A stretch of 64,000 nt of DNA from Ehretia macrophylla (Eukaryota > Streptophyta > Magnoliopsida > Boraginales > Ehretiaceae). Location: NCBI GenBank assembly GCA_037974665.1, contig CM075767.1:28049498-28113497 (forward strand), given 5' to 3'. Of this stretch, positions 49,680 to 62,291 are shown in pieces. A model generated the notes under the pieces. It worked only from the letters and a program-made list of their open reading frames with translations, did not search any database and was not told where the DNA came from. The position numbers were made by a program, and so were the translations under genes. The first letter of the stretch is position 1, and every line of letters starts with the position of its first letter.

Positions 49680-50321
49680 TTTGAATTGGTTTTAACTCAT
49701 AGCATAAGAAGGATTTTAGAAATAAAACTTGAAGCGGAAGATACAGTGCATAGTACAAAGCGGATAAACAAGGGGCAGAAGGGATAGACTAGTCGGAAAG
49801 CCATTACGTCCTAAGACTAGTCTTTTCCCCTAGTCCCTAAAGTGGTCTAAGCTGGTAAACCTCGATAATTATTTTAGAGAAGAATCTTATTTACTCCTCT
49901 TTTAGTCAAGAGAGGTAGTCCTCCGCCCAATAAAGCTTAGCAAGAGTGTGGATCGAAATGATCCCGCAAAGCTGGTACCCATAAGGTGTCAATTCGGCTC
50001 TAGCTCGAGGAGTGGAAAGGCAGCCGAAGCACAGTAGGGATACCCTCTTTTATCATAACATTGGAAACTCTAAAAGCAGTCTAGAAGTCCAATCCATACC
50101 TTGATTAGACTTTGTTTTCCTATCCATTGTTAATGGCATCCGTGTTTAAGTCTCTGTTGCTATTGAATCAGAAGCAAAGAAGAGAAATAAAAGTAGCCCT
50201 TAGGAAGGTAACTAAATGCGTAAGCGCTGTCAAAGTTAGAGCTATGGGTCTTTGTTGGTGAATGCTTATCCCCTGTTAGCCCTTTCGACTTCTCATCTCA
50301 GAAGTCCACTTGAGAGTTCCA

Positions 50322-50345
50322 TCCCCCCCCCCCCCTCCCCGCCCC
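50322..50345 (+). repeat. Homopolymer C tract
   Basis: An uninterrupted run of about 14 C followed by TCCCCGCCCC. No function is evident; a run like this is prone to sequencing error. Confidence 0.8.
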
Positions 50346-51748
50346 GGTACTTGGCTATTTCCTAGTTTCAGGTTATCAAGAATTGAATCAGAGCAAAGAA
50401 GATCCATTGAATCTGCATCCCTTCACTCCACTGCTATTAAATTAGTTGTTCTCTCTTTTGGCATAAAATAAGTTGTTTTGCTAGAATAAGCTGTTACAAA
50501 AGGGCTTGTTAAGTAACTTCTTGCACTAGGAGAAGGACAAGACCAGAATCAGATTGATGGCAGAGAATGCACAAAGTGACAAATGTGAGAATCAACAACA
50601 GTAGCAGGGCTTTGAACGAAAGCGAATAGTGACTCACTTGACTGAAGGGAAGTATCACCATTCTTCTTAGTATACCAATACAAGCTGCTTGAGAATTAGC
50701 TATGGGACTTTCGTTTGAAGGGCTTCTGGGAATATATAGATTCTGTAATTAGTCAATACTGGTAAGCCTAAGAGAGGAAGGTCTCGAGTTATCGCTACAC
50801 CCCTAAGCTAATAAGATTTTTTGTCGATACTTGATCACCAATAAATAGAAAAATGATTAGGAAAGAAGGATCTATCTCTTTAAAGGAGGGGAATCGAAGG
50901 ATGTCATTGGGGTTAAAGATAGTCGACATAAGGAAGAGGGGGGAATGGGAAGAAAGATGAACTAATCGAATGAGCCAGAATGAACCAACTATTTGAGGCC
51001 CCGCAACCAACAGTCACTCGTCGAAAGCTTGATTGACCAGGAAGACAAGCAGAAAGAAATCCCAATAAGGAAAGCTCTCTCTGTCGCAATAGAAATCAAG
51101 AATAGAGGTGACTTCACTACCCTTATTAAGTTAGCATTCCTTGCTTGCCTGCCTTGGAAACATAGACTTGACCTGCTTCTGGGCAAGAGTGAGAGACAAG
51201 AGCTTCCTCTATATAAAATATCTTCTTATTTTTTCTTACCTTAGGGGTAAAAGAGCAAACTCTCGTTCGAGGTGAAGAAAATTCATTGCATTGCCTTCCT
51301 TAACTTAGTGAAATTTTTCTTCCCGAGACCTAGGGTTCCTTCATTCCCTTAAGCCAAATCGTTTTCCATCTTTATGGCATCTGCTTTCAATGTCAGCTAG
51401 ATTGCCTAGTTGATTGTTAGTTCGATTTTCACTTAATCAAAAAATTGATTATGAAGTCATAGAACGCTTGGCTCTTGATAGCCTTGGGTCTAATACACTT
51501 GATATCGAACTCATCTATGAAGAATAAGTTGCAATTGTAGAGAAATATGAGAACTGAACAATAACATTCGAGGGCTCCTCCACCACTACTGGGGGAGGTG
51601 CAAGAGTCGTCTTAACTTCTCCCACAGGACAAGTAAATTTCATTCTCTTACAAGCAAGCTGGATTGCGTGATTAGCTTGCCTAGCTTGATTAGAATAGCC
51701 ATCACAGCTGATGAAACAAAAATTAAATAGTTAATATACTACATTGCC

Positions 51749-54700
51749 TGTGAAACCCCGAACTCGGCATGTATTTAATAGTATTGCATTTAATTACATG
51801 TTATCTTAAATGCTAGCTGCGAGGACCCGAACGTTCATTACATGTGCATTCATTTATTTTAATAATTATTTGAAAAATAATATGTGCATTTACATGACTT
51901 ATTTAGTGTTTTAAAATTTAAAATTGCATTTAAAGTTCATTTAAATTGCATCTTATCTACTTTTCACCTTCATTGACCAACTAGGACAAGGTGGAAATTT
52001 TTTTGAAATGTTTAATGAAGGGTAAACTTGGGATTAAAAATAAAAATGCAATGTTAAGTTAGTCAAATTTTGGGTCAACTTTGAAATTAAATCTGAACCA
52101 ATTGGGGAAGAGTTAGGTAGCAAATTATATATGGTTGGAAAGCTCTACGAGTCTAGTTTCTATAGGTTCAAACCGTTCGTGAATTGGAGTTTTCTAGAAG
52201 AAGTTATGGCTGTTTTCGTAAGGTGGCGCAGAGCTGATTTTTCTACGCGAGAGTTGACCGAAACTTTGACCTTTGACTTTCCACTTAAATACTAAATAAG
52301 CCAAAACAAAACACAAAATCAGCTTTTCTCCTTCCCTTCCACCCGTGACCAAGCTAAGACCATGAATAGTAAACCCTTGCACATTTTTGCTTATATCTTG
52401 AGTTTGGAGTGGAACCAAGGCGCAATTCCAGCATTTTTGAGTTCGTGGTGACGTGTAGCATCTTCCTAGCGGTTTATTTTTCATTTATTTTGCAGAAAAA
52501 AGGTGAGGACATTTTCTAACCCATTTTTCAAAAGTCATTATTTATGTTAGATATTGTTAAATCTATGCTTAATACTTGTTATTTAGATGCTAGAGAACAC
52601 ATTTATTGTTTTATAGCTTGTGTATAGTTGATTTTAGTTGTAGTTGATACTTTGCTAGATATGAATATAAATGTAGACAATGTGTTTGTTTAATGTTCTA
52701 AGTGAAGTATAGGGATGTGTTACATGCTAGATTAATGCCCATAGATAGCTCAAATGCAAGAAAACATCAAGAGAATTCAAGTATGCAAAATCTGAATTTC
52801 GAAATAGTGCACTGCCCCTGTCTTTCGAAGCTATTTTGACATAGCAAACGTACTCGAAAATTAACGAAATTTACATAGCAGCTAGATTAGGCAGTTTAGA
52901 ACAAATGTTGATTTCTAGAGCTAAGGCTAATTCTAACGTTTTAGGCCTCCGATTTAGCCATTTTCAAAATGTGTCCTGAAAATCGCTGCTACTGGACAGT
53001 TTGTGTAGTTTCACGGGAAAGGTCATAACTTGTTGATTTTAAACTGGAATTAAGCTCTGTTTGATTCTAAAATCAACTACACTCGAAGATCTACATTTAT
53101 ATGTAAAAAAACCAGAGAATTTGGAGTCCAAGAACATAGGTAATGAATTTGATAAATTTAAGGTTCTGTTAGAAGTTTTGTAAATGGGCATGTTTTCATG
53201 AAGATCTACTTGCTATGTGTTGTATTCCATATCTATCTTGTATTTTAGAGTTCATAAGTGAGTAAGAGCACTCTTTTGATAGTTTAGAAGGTTTTTATGG
53301 TTATTTTCATGTTAGATTAAGGATTAGTTAATAATGTATATATTGAAAACTAAGTGTTTGAGTTTATGCTTGAATGAAGTATTTTATGGTAGAAGTTTGA
53401 AAATATTCTAGTTAAGTGTTTTAAGTGTTCTACATGTATTAACTTGGTAATTCTAGCATGTTAAATGTCTAGTTAGTCTATGTGATTTAGAACCCCATGC
53501 ATGCTAAGTGGAATACCCGAGAATGAATGTATAATTTCTTATATAGTTAGTTGATTGTATTATGTAGTAGAATGGAAGGATTTGGTGCATTCGGAGAATA
53601 TGGAAAGGGTTCTTAACTAAATTCTTACAGGATTGGCTTTGCAAGGTGAGGGAGTTGCATCTTATTTGCATTTCTCTATTGTATATCGAATATGTTAAAT
53701 AGTTTTCATGCTATTAATGTGATTTAGCGTATTCTAACAAGATTTGTCAGTTTTATAGTTAATAGAATGAGTTAATGGTTAATGCTTGTTATTTCGCTTC
53801 TATTGTGGTCAACTAGTTAATGTGTGAGGACAACCTCTTTTGTTGTCCTTCTTGTGTGTATATCGGCTTATTTTGTTATATTGTTATTATTATTATTGTT
53901 TCTTGTGTTATCGAGTCTTTGGTTGCGCAACCATATAGTCGGGACGGATGCGATGGGCCTCTCTGGGCGGCAGCGGGCTTGCTAGGGTTGGTGCTCTAGC
54001 TCTGTACCCTATTCCCTCACTCGCCTGGTCCGGAGATTGCCAGGGGGTGTTGGGTCGTAGGATATTCGGGGTACATCCGGAGTACACCCACTGGAGTGTT
54101 TGGGGATTATGCCGGCACATTGATTGTGATCGTGATCGTGATCGTGATCGTGGTTCAAAAGTTGGAGTGATAAGGGTTATCGATCGTATCCTTTTAAAGT
54201 ATGGTATTAGAATTGTTATTCATTGTTTATTTATTGTGTTAATTGTGTTAAATTGCTGCATTGCACGAACCCGGTATACTGTCCCCGTTTCCCCCTCCCT
54301 CACTGAGTATACATTATTGGTATACTCACTCCTCATCATAAATCTTTCAGGTTATAGCCAAAGAAAGTGTAGTTCGTGATCACGTGATAGTTCGTGCTTG
54401 AAGAGTGGCCTTACGTGTTATGTGGTTTGAGCTGTAAAAGTTGTAAAGTTTTACTTTCATGAATTGTATATGCTCAATGTAGGAGATAAATGTATTTAAG
54501 CTTAACCAGGTCATAGAGTTCTTTGATAACCTAGTCTATGTAATAGCTTAATGTGGTTTGAGTTCAATGCATGTATGGAGTTATGTATGTTTGGACACGG
54601 TACTGGTCCATTTATTTGTTGTGTGCAGGTAAACTGTTTGTCCTATAAACAGGGGAAACTCTGTCCGTTTCTCCTCGTATTTCGTGACTTGGGTTTTGGA

Positions 54701-54760
54701 TCGGGTTGTGTTTAGTGGGAATATATAGCTCCTATTTCCGTGAGGGAATGGGGCGTTACA
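51749..54760 (+). mobile_element. Solo LTR in mitochondrial-derived DNA
   Basis: 3012 bp, TGTGAAACCCCGAAC...GGGGCGTTACA. TTGCC at 51744-51748 and 54761-54765 is the target duplication. It contains the GGTTGCGCAACC palindrome (53921-53932), the GTACATCCGGAGTAC box (54071-54085), a GTGATC tandem array near 54125-54152 and the GGGGAAACTCTGTCCG box near 54650. No primer site or coding sequence. The ORF 53948-54379 is a chance frame across the conserved block. Confidence 0.93.
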
Positions 54761-56948
54761 TTGCCAGCTCCTCATAGAGCTACTCTTGAAAGGCGGATAG
54801 CTACATCTTTCAAGGACATGAATTCACTCTTGGGTAGCTCTTGGTTCGGTGATGTATGGGTCTCCGCCCCTTCTATTAGTAGGGATATGTATTTGAAGTT
54901 TAAATCTACTTCTCAGCGGTCGAAGGCACGTTGGCAGTCGTCATTCCATTCCCCTTAGTCATAGGTGCTCGTTCTATTATAAGTCATTCCACGCTCAAAC
55001 CTCTAATCCACTCTTTCACCAGCTAATCCATAAAGAAGTTGACTTTACCAACCTTCTAATCCCTAGATCTTAGAGATTTCCACCTCGATTTTATGGTTGT
55101 AAAAACTATCCTCTTTAGGTGGTAACCATACGGACACGGGCTCTTGACCTCTTGTCTTGGGTGGAGAAAGCCATGGATTGCTTCCGGTAATGAACTTTTT
55201 CTCTTAAAGATGGTTTTCCAGGCCAAGCATTTTTCTCATTAAAAAGCGAAATCACAACAGTCTCATTTCGTGCTTAGGAGGGCATAGCCCTTAGGATAAT
55301 CACTCTTTAATAAGGTGCTCCGAGGATGGAGGAACATTGACCTTGTCAGTTCATAACCATTTCTTGTCTAGGGGGACTTGGGCAAAAAGCATCTTTTGCG
55401 TAGGGAAGCCCTTCGATTGTTCATCGCTAGTCTATTGTATTCTCAATCGCATTTTTTCTCTGTGTGGCTATAGGCTCGAAGACCTATGCGTTCCCAACTA
55501 ATGAATCTGATGCCATTTATTTAGTTGTAATGCTAGCGAAAGGCTTTAAACGAATCCCTGACTTAAAGGGAATGGGAATAAACTGGCTTTTTTCTCCTAG
55601 TGCAATCAGTTCTGGCACAAGACAATCCTGATTCAATTCCCAAAAACTTGACACTAGCAGTTTCTTCTGGACAAGTTCCTGAGACTGAGATGAGTGCCTG
55701 ACTTCCTTCCTGGGCATTAATGCACCCAAAAATCTACTTTGGGTACATTTTATTCCGGGTCTCAAGGCCCTTAACGTTCCTACGGGTGTCCGCCCTTTGG
55801 AAAATCCACTTCTCGAAAGTTGTACATGTGGGCGAATCGTAGGTTCAAAAAAGTAGACTGGTTAATGGATACCCGACCCCAGGCTATAAACTCTGGCTAA
55901 TGGGTCCCTTTCCTATGATAGATAACTTCTAGCCCCCTTTTCATCCACTTTTCTATAACTCTTTCCCATGACATGTCGGAAGTCATGTTGTTGCTTACGC
56001 CTTACACAGATATCGTCATCGCTCTTGTAGAGGGCTTCGTTCACTTTATACCTTAAGAAGCTTCTATTAGTAGCTTATCCGGTCAATCTCCATTCTTTTC
56101 TTTATCACCTAATCTTTTGTATATAGAAAGAAATGAAAAAAGTCGTAGGAAAGGATAGTTACAGTGAAGTAGGAACTGTAAGAGATCCTTGCGAAGCCTC
56201 TTTTGTTATGATCGCCTTTCCTCGCTTCTTAAGATGGACATAACTCTCTTTCACCCAAACCTGGGGCGGGTGGCTTAATGTCGACACCTCAAATACCTTA
56301 GCGTTCGTTCTACGTAGCCGAGTCTGCTCGTTCACAAAAGGATGCCTCGTCTTGGGATTCCCATTCTTCTTTCTTTCGTTAACTGACCGGGTCATGAATA
56401 AAAGTAGCAGCCCTTATTCAGGAGTTGAGTAAAGACCCGTGAATTCACCTAAGCCCTTTCCTGGATCTTTCTGTAGATGCACCACTAAAGTTGTTAGGTT
56501 ATGAGGAAGCTATTCGACTGCCCTACCTACCTTCTTTCTGTTAAGCTAAGGGCTTACCATCAGAAGCTAACGAGAATAGGGGGCGATCGAGCACCGGTAT
56601 CGATTAGCAAGTCAGGCCTTCCCTCTGGGTAGTCGAAGTGAAAAAAGAACTCCTTATCCACCCTCTCCTTATCGGTCGAGCGTCTACCTTCCTCTCCTTA
56701 TCAGTCGAGTTACTTCATACCTTGTTTTATCAAACAAGCTTGTAAACACCTTATCGTTTGAGCATCTTCAAACCTGATAGAAGCCCAGTTTCTTTAGTAG
56801 GAAATCAACGCGTTGAAAGATGTTTGATCTCAAAGCACTTTTCCCTAAAAAATTCTATCTATTTTTTCCTACTTCTTCCATTCGATCTTTCTCCTCTAGC
56901 AAATCATGATGTGCGCATACTGGATACTCTGCTTTAATAATGCGTTAA
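54761..56948. other. Mitochondrial-derived block 3 (NUMT continued), no recognised gene
   Basis: Continues block 2 after the solo LTR. No gene recognised; ORFs at 55517-55765 and 56159-56395 (minus) have no known motif. Assigned to the NUMT because the TTGCC duplication joins it to block 2 and because it holds the dispersed mitochondrial repeat at 56661-56777. Ends at the Copia LTR. Confidence 0.7.
56661..56777 (+). repeat. Mitochondrial dispersed repeat, longest copy
   Basis: Two cores (CTCTCCTTATCGGTCGAG, CTCTCCTTATCAGTCGAG) followed by TTACTTCATACCTTGTTT, an arm ending 'aagcttgtaaacacctt' and a tail 'tttgagcatcttcaaacc'. It joins parts seen separately at 6685, 9241 and 41868, so it is a good reference copy. 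Confidence 0.85.
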
Positions 56949-58979
56949 TGTTAGAGATATACCCTAATGCTATATAGTTAGATGACCTATATAGGGCATT
57001 TTGATGTAAATTTAAATGGCATGTTAATTGGAGGTTCATATTCCCCGTTCAGTTATATGAATATGTCCTCAATGTTTTTCGGAGAAGAAATATATTCTTA
57101 AGGTGTTGAGAATTCAATGGCATGTTTATTCGACATGATAAACATTCAAAAGCATTCATAGTCCTTAGATTATTCAACCAGGACTAGAATAATCAAGTAC
57201 GGACTATCATATGTAGTTATCTTTGATTAACATAGAGATGTTAATGAAATAGGGTAGCGAGCGTTGAGCTACAACAGCATAGGGATGCGATTAACTCACA
57301 TATGAATGATCGTTGGTTGAACGGATCATTGAATGTGACCAGAATGACGAAACTACAAGACTTTGAATTAATAGTTTATCATTCGTTGCAAATTGTGCAA
57401 ATTAATCCTTTGACTTGAGAAATTACGACTACCGGCTATATTAGGGGCTAAATCTTGCATTTGGACAATGCTTGCCTTCTTTGAGGGTGAAATACGGCCT
57501 CTTGCAGTTTAGTCTTGTGATATGAGACCGACAGGTAATTGTCAAGATAGGATCTGTTAACCTCTGACAGTGAGGCGATGTCCTATGTGATTTAGTGTCA
57601 GTCGTTTGAAATGAGAAATCCTCGACCGGGCTAGTTGAACGATGGAAAGGTATTTTTTCATAGACGTCATCTCTCTTTCCACCGAATTAGATCTATGCAT
57701 AGAATCGTATAGTGGACTTAATCATTTCATGGTCCCCACAACGATTGGGACATTTTAACAGAAGGATCGGACTGTACGCTAATTTGCGACTATAAATAGA
57801 TTTGTTGGAATTTGACTCCATTACTGTACATATTTTCATGATACGTTCGTTGCTAGCGCGTCAATCATGAACATGAAGGTATTCCGAAAAATGATGGAGA
57901 CATTTTTGGAATCGATCATTTATCGTTGTACGGTCATGAACCTAGAAAGTCACACATTTAGGATATCATGAATAAAGTAATTTCTGAGCTTGGTATTGAG
58001 TTAGAAACGCGTTAAAGTGTTAACGGTGTGATTTTAGACATTACTGGTTAAGTGGGCCAAAATCGTAATTTTTAAAAGTTTTGGGGCCAAAGTATAAATA
58101 ATGAAAAATATTAGGGCTTTAGTGCAAATAGATTGAGGGGTCAATCTATAATTAATTATTCTAAAATGGTTTAGGAATAATTAATGTTTGTCCTCACTAA
58201 AAGACAAACAACAAGTTGCACAAAAAAACAAACCACAAAAGGACAAAAGACAACTTGCACAAAAGGAAAAACAACAAGTTGCATGAAATTTGTCCATTTT
58301 GCCCTTCCTTGGCCGGCCATCAAAGGGAAAAAATGTCACTTGGCTTCTTTATTTGTTTAGATCATGACACTTGTCACTTGATGATTAAGTTTATACATCT
58401 ATAAATAGAGGTCATGTCTTCATTTTTCTCTTGCACATCTTGGCCAAAATTCTCATCCTTCTAGAAGCAAAAGTTCTCTCTTTTTCTCTTGGTATTTTCG
58501 GCCAAGGCTAGTTGAGATAGGAATCGTTTTTCTTTTAATTTTCAACTGATGTATACTCAAGCTCTTGGACTTAACTAGGCTAGCACTTTAATTAGTTAGT
58601 AGTCATTTGCTTTTGGATGCCCGTGGACCGACTAGGACCTTTGCAAGTGCGAAGGAGCTTTGCCGAGTCAAGATCTTCTTCAAGTGTCTACATCCGAGTT
58701 CTCCACGCTAGGTATTCTTGTTTTTAGATTTAAATATATATGTATATAGTTGTATATACTTCTTATGTATTTTCTTTTAATGTACTAGTTATGGATTTAC
58801 TCTTGAGTTTATGTAAATACAAACTTGTTTACATGCAAATTTTAATTGTTATTATTTTCGCTACGCTTGCATGTTTTTACTATTTACATATCTTGAGACG
58901 ATCCCGTTGCGGTCCCGCTTTTGAAGCTGACGCCCCTATTGCGCCTTCATAATGAAGCTGATGCCTTTATGCGCCTTCA
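56949..58979 (+). repeat. 5' LTR of the Copia element
   Basis: Starts TGTTAGAGATATACCC. The end is set at CA 58978-58979 because a degenerate primer site follows at 58982; no second LTR is in the window to confirm it. About 2 kb. It holds a good TATA box. 'cgcccctattgcgccttca' and 'cctttatgcgccttca' near the end form an imperfect direct repeat. Confidence 0.6.
58399..58411 (+). promoter_or_regulatory. TATA box of the Copia LTR promoter
   Basis: TCTATAAATAGAGG fits the plant TATA consensus very well and stands about 575 bp before the LTR end, so transcription would begin near 58430-58440 with a long R-U5. A weaker CTATAAATAG occurs at 57791. Confidence 0.6.
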
Positions 58980-58981
58980 AG

Positions 58982-58993
58982 TGGTAACAGACC
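58982..58993 (+). promoter_or_regulatory. Degenerate primer binding site of the Copia element
   Basis: TGGTAACAGACC, two mismatches from TGGTATCAGAGC, two bases after the proposed LTR end. Confidence 0.5.
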
Positions 58994-60289
58994 CACGGTT
59001 TTGAAAGTCCATAATATGTACACTAGATCTAATCTTTTAATGTTTATTGACACGTTTATGCGAAAGATATGAGTTGATTCCATCCCGCATGGAAAGATCG
59101 ACTTTGATTGTAGTAAGCCAAAAGTTTTCTATGATCGGGCCTAATGATCCCTTTATATGGAGATCTCGGTTTACGTGTCATATCGAGACTATATGGCTTG
59201 TAAACTCAGTTGGTCTTGGAATGGTTTGTTGATGTTAGAGTCAATTCTCTTTCATGCATGTTGTCAAAACATTAATAGAAGATAAGATGGACTTTGTTTA
59301 TCTTTTGTATTTGATGCGTTAAGATGTTTATTGTCTATTTTCATTTAGCTTTGATTATCTATCTGATAAGTTTAATCTAGCTACATGATGCATAAATGGT
59401 GAACTTGATCATGGACTTAGTGGATACCCGGTTTGTAATTGAGACATAAGTCTCATTTTATTTTTCTTGTTTTTTAGAGAACTTTGTAGTGAGGACTATA
59501 TGTAAATTCTCAAGAAGAAATGCAAAGAGGCAACCGGATGAATCCAAAGGAGTTGAAGATCTTGAAGACATAGTGATGTGTTTTAAGATAGTTTTTCTTT
59601 TTATTCCAAAGTCCATGATCCACCATTTATACATGTTGCATGCATTATATTTTATATACTTGTTAATGTATGCATGATGAGATCTATTACAAAACTCCCA
59701 AATGTGCAAATCAGTATTAGATCTGTTGTCCTCCGCCATCCTAGGACTTAATGAACCCAAAGCGATCATGTCCAGTCTTGCCCAAAGGTAGAGGGACATG
59801 ATTCGTACTAAGTTTAATTAAGTTGCTAGTATAACATAGTGATGTAGTTGTCTGCCAAAATCTAACGGCCAATTATAGCCATAAAGGCTTGAGGCTATTG
59901 ATTCAATTTGTGGGATAACTGTGAGATGGTAGGTTAGATCTAACTAAATCACTTAGTCAATTATAACCACAAAGGTTTGAGACCGAGTAATTTAGGGACT
60001 GTATATGACCATAACCTATTTTGAGAAATAGACAACAAAGCGTTGTTGACTCTTAATATATATAATCCAATTATAACCACAAAGGTTTGAGGGATACAAA
60101 TTGTTAAGAGAATTTGGTCACCCACTACCGGATTCTAACGAATTCGCATTTCTCGTTCTGGGAGTATGAGATTTGATAAGGATAGTGGGAGTTACTATTT
60201 TTGTAAAGACCATACTTAAATAGTTATATATTATTACATCAACTAGCAGTCTTACTTTCTGTACTACTCATTTCTGCAGTACTTTTATA
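58994..60289 (+). other. Copia leader with a triple repeat
   Basis: 1.3 kb between the primer site and gag without credible coding sequence. The motif 'aattataaccacaaagg' plus TTTGAG occurs at about 59961 and 60069, and a variant at about 59872, each roughly 90-110 bp apart. Confidence 0.6.
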
Positions 60290-62291
60290 ATGGCTTCTAT
60301 TTCAAATCCCATTGCTTGTATACTTGATAAAAATGCTTTAACCAAACCAAACTTTCCCGATTCGTTTCGCAATCTTAAAATTGTTTTGGGATTGGAAAAG
60401 ATTGAATATGTTCTGGATAAGGCCCCTCCTGCTACCCTTCTTGAAACTGCAACTGAAGAAGAGCAAGAAACATATCAGCTCTAGGTTGAACATGACTTGA
60501 GGGCAAAGGCTTACATCCTTGCTTCATTGTCAAATGAACTGCAAAAACAACATGAGAATATGTCTGATGCTGCTAGCATGATTCTGAACTTGAAAGAGCT
60601 GTATGGTGAGCAAAGTGATATTGCCAGATATGAACTATCAAAAGAGTTGTTCAGAGCTAGATTGGAAGAAGATGGTGATGTCAGCAAGCATGTTCTCAGG
60701 ATGATTAGTCTAATTACAAAACTTGAGATGCATGAGTTTGACATGGACTATAAGCTATATACAGACCTTATTCTGCAGTCCCTCCCACCTTCCTTCAATC
60801 AGTTCATAGTGAACTTTCAGATGAACAAGCTCTCTGCTTCTCTGCCTAAGCTGGCCAATATGTTGACCACTGCGCAGTCACAGTTCAAGGGAAAAGGTAA
60901 GGAGACTGTCCTCGTTGCTACCTCTTCTTCTGTGTTTAGGCCCAAGAATAGAAGAAGGATGAGGAATAAGAAGAAGAAGGACACTGCTCCTAAGCCCACT
61001 AGAGGTGTTAAGAAGAAAGACACCGTCCCTAAAGGGCAATGTTATCACTGCAAGGGTGATGGCCATTGGAGAAGAAATTGTCCCTTGTACCTTCAAGAGT
61101 TGAAAGAGAAACAGGTTGCCATCAATGCGCGAGGTACAACTTCTTTTTCTGTGAATGAAACTAATTTTTCAATTAGTCCGGCTTGTACATTTTGGATTTT
61201 AGATTCTGGTACTACGACACATGTTTACATGTCTTCACAGAATCTGAATGACAGGATAACGCTTCGAAAGCGTGAGGTTGTTTTGAAGGTTGGTAATGGA
61301 GCAAGTGTTGCGGCCCATGCCAAAGGAAATGTTGAAGTTTGTTTACCTGCTGGTCATGTATTGCATCTTTCAAATGTTTTGTTTGTTCTGAATGTTGTTA
61401 GGGATATTGTTTCTATTCCTAAACTTGTTTGTGAGAATTATGAATTTTCCTTTTCAAACAAGAGCTGTAATATTTATTACCGTAATGAATATATCGGCTC
61501 AGCTTCTTTGTTGAATGGACTTTATCATTTGAATTTGGATAAATGCATGCATGTAACTTCAACTTCCACTTCAAATGAGAAACAAACAAAAGATATTCAA
61601 ATTAATGTGAAGAAATTGTGGCACTTGAGACTCGGTCATATTAACGAGAAAAGATTAACATAGATGGCTCAAAATGAACTTATCGATTCATTAGGATTTG
61701 AGCCCGGGCCTACATGTGAGTCTTGTATTCTCGGGAAAATGACCAAGTCATCATTTATTGGAAAAGGAACAAGAGCCACTGAATTGTTAGCATTAATACA
61801 TAGTGATGTATGCAGACCCTTTAGAGGTATGGCTCGCAGTGGTTATATCTACTTCATAACCTTCACCGATGATTACTCTCAGTATGGTTATGTGTACTTA
61901 ATGAAGTACTTCATAACCTTCACCGATGATTACTCTCGGTATGGTTATGTGTACTTAATGAAGTACAAATCTGAGGCTTTGATAAATTCAAGGAATTTAA
62001 AACTGAAGTAGAAAACCAAACGCGAAAAAGTATTAAAACCTTGCGATCCAATCGAGGAGGTGAATACTTAAGTACCGAATTTCTTGAATATCTTAAACAA
62101 GCTGGAATAACTTCACAAACTACTCCACCTGCTACACCATAATTAAATGGAGTATCTAAACGTAGGAATCATACATTGATGGATATGGTACGATCTATGA
62201 TCAATTACACCGATCCTCCAATTTTATTGTAGGGGTATGCACTTCTTACGGCTATTTACTTGTTGAATAGGGCTCCAACTAAAGCTGTTCC
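60290..62291 (+). pseudogene. Copia gag-protease-integrase, broken and truncated
   Basis: ATG at 60290 starts gag (MASISNPIACILDKNALTKP); the gag core continues in the same frame after a TAG at 60482-60484. Nucleocapsid zinc knuckle CYHCKGDGHWRRNC near 61040. Protease active site WILDSGTTTH near 61192. GAG-pre-integrase LWHLRLGHINEKRL near 61617, then TAG at 61661-61663, then CESCILGKMTKSSF, integrase first acid IHSDVCRPF near 61797 and FTDDYS. A one-base loss near 61981 shifts the frame; the shifted frame still reads integrase up to 62291 with two more stops (near 62141 and 62231). RT and RNase H are not in the window. Confidence 0.92.
61851..61964 (+). repeat. In-frame 57-bp tandem duplication within Copia integrase
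   Basis: 61851-61907 and 61908-61964 are the same 57-mer with one A/G difference. It repeats a 19-residue block with FITFTDDYS inside the integrase core, so the region of the second catalytic Asp is present twice. Confidence 0.93.

Larger units (their letters stand above)
40651..51748. other. Mitochondrial-derived block 2 (NUMT continued)
   Basis: Follows block 1 across the Gypsy insertion (GCAAA duplicated). Contains rrn18, a tRNA-Phe relic and rrn5 in mitochondrial order on the minus strand, and five loci of the dispersed repeat also found in blocks 1 and 3. Ends at the solo LTR at 51749. Confidence 0.88.
47676..51748. other. Mitochondrial-type spacer, no recognised gene
   Basis: No recognised gene. 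A 92-residue plus ORF at 48736-49014 (with PTFMACFFGSSITYALKSN) has a protein-like look but I cannot assign it. A C-run lies at 50322-50336. TTGCC at 51744-51748 is the target duplication of the solo LTR that follows. Confidence 0.5.
56949..62291 (+). mobile_element. Ty1/Copia retrotransposon, 5' part
   Basis: LTR (56949 to about 58979), leader, gag, protease and the beginning of integrase; protease before integrase, with integrase starting directly after the GAG-pre-integrase zinc motif, marks Copia order. Cut at 62292 by a Gypsy-type LTR. GTTAA at 56944-56948 would be the left target duplication; its partner lies beyond the window. Confidence 0.88.

Noticed and set aside
53948..54379. 143-residue plus ORF with an Asp/Arg repeat
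   Set aside because: It lies in a solo LTR; the repeat is the GTGATC microsatellite. Similar short frames recur in all related LTRs.
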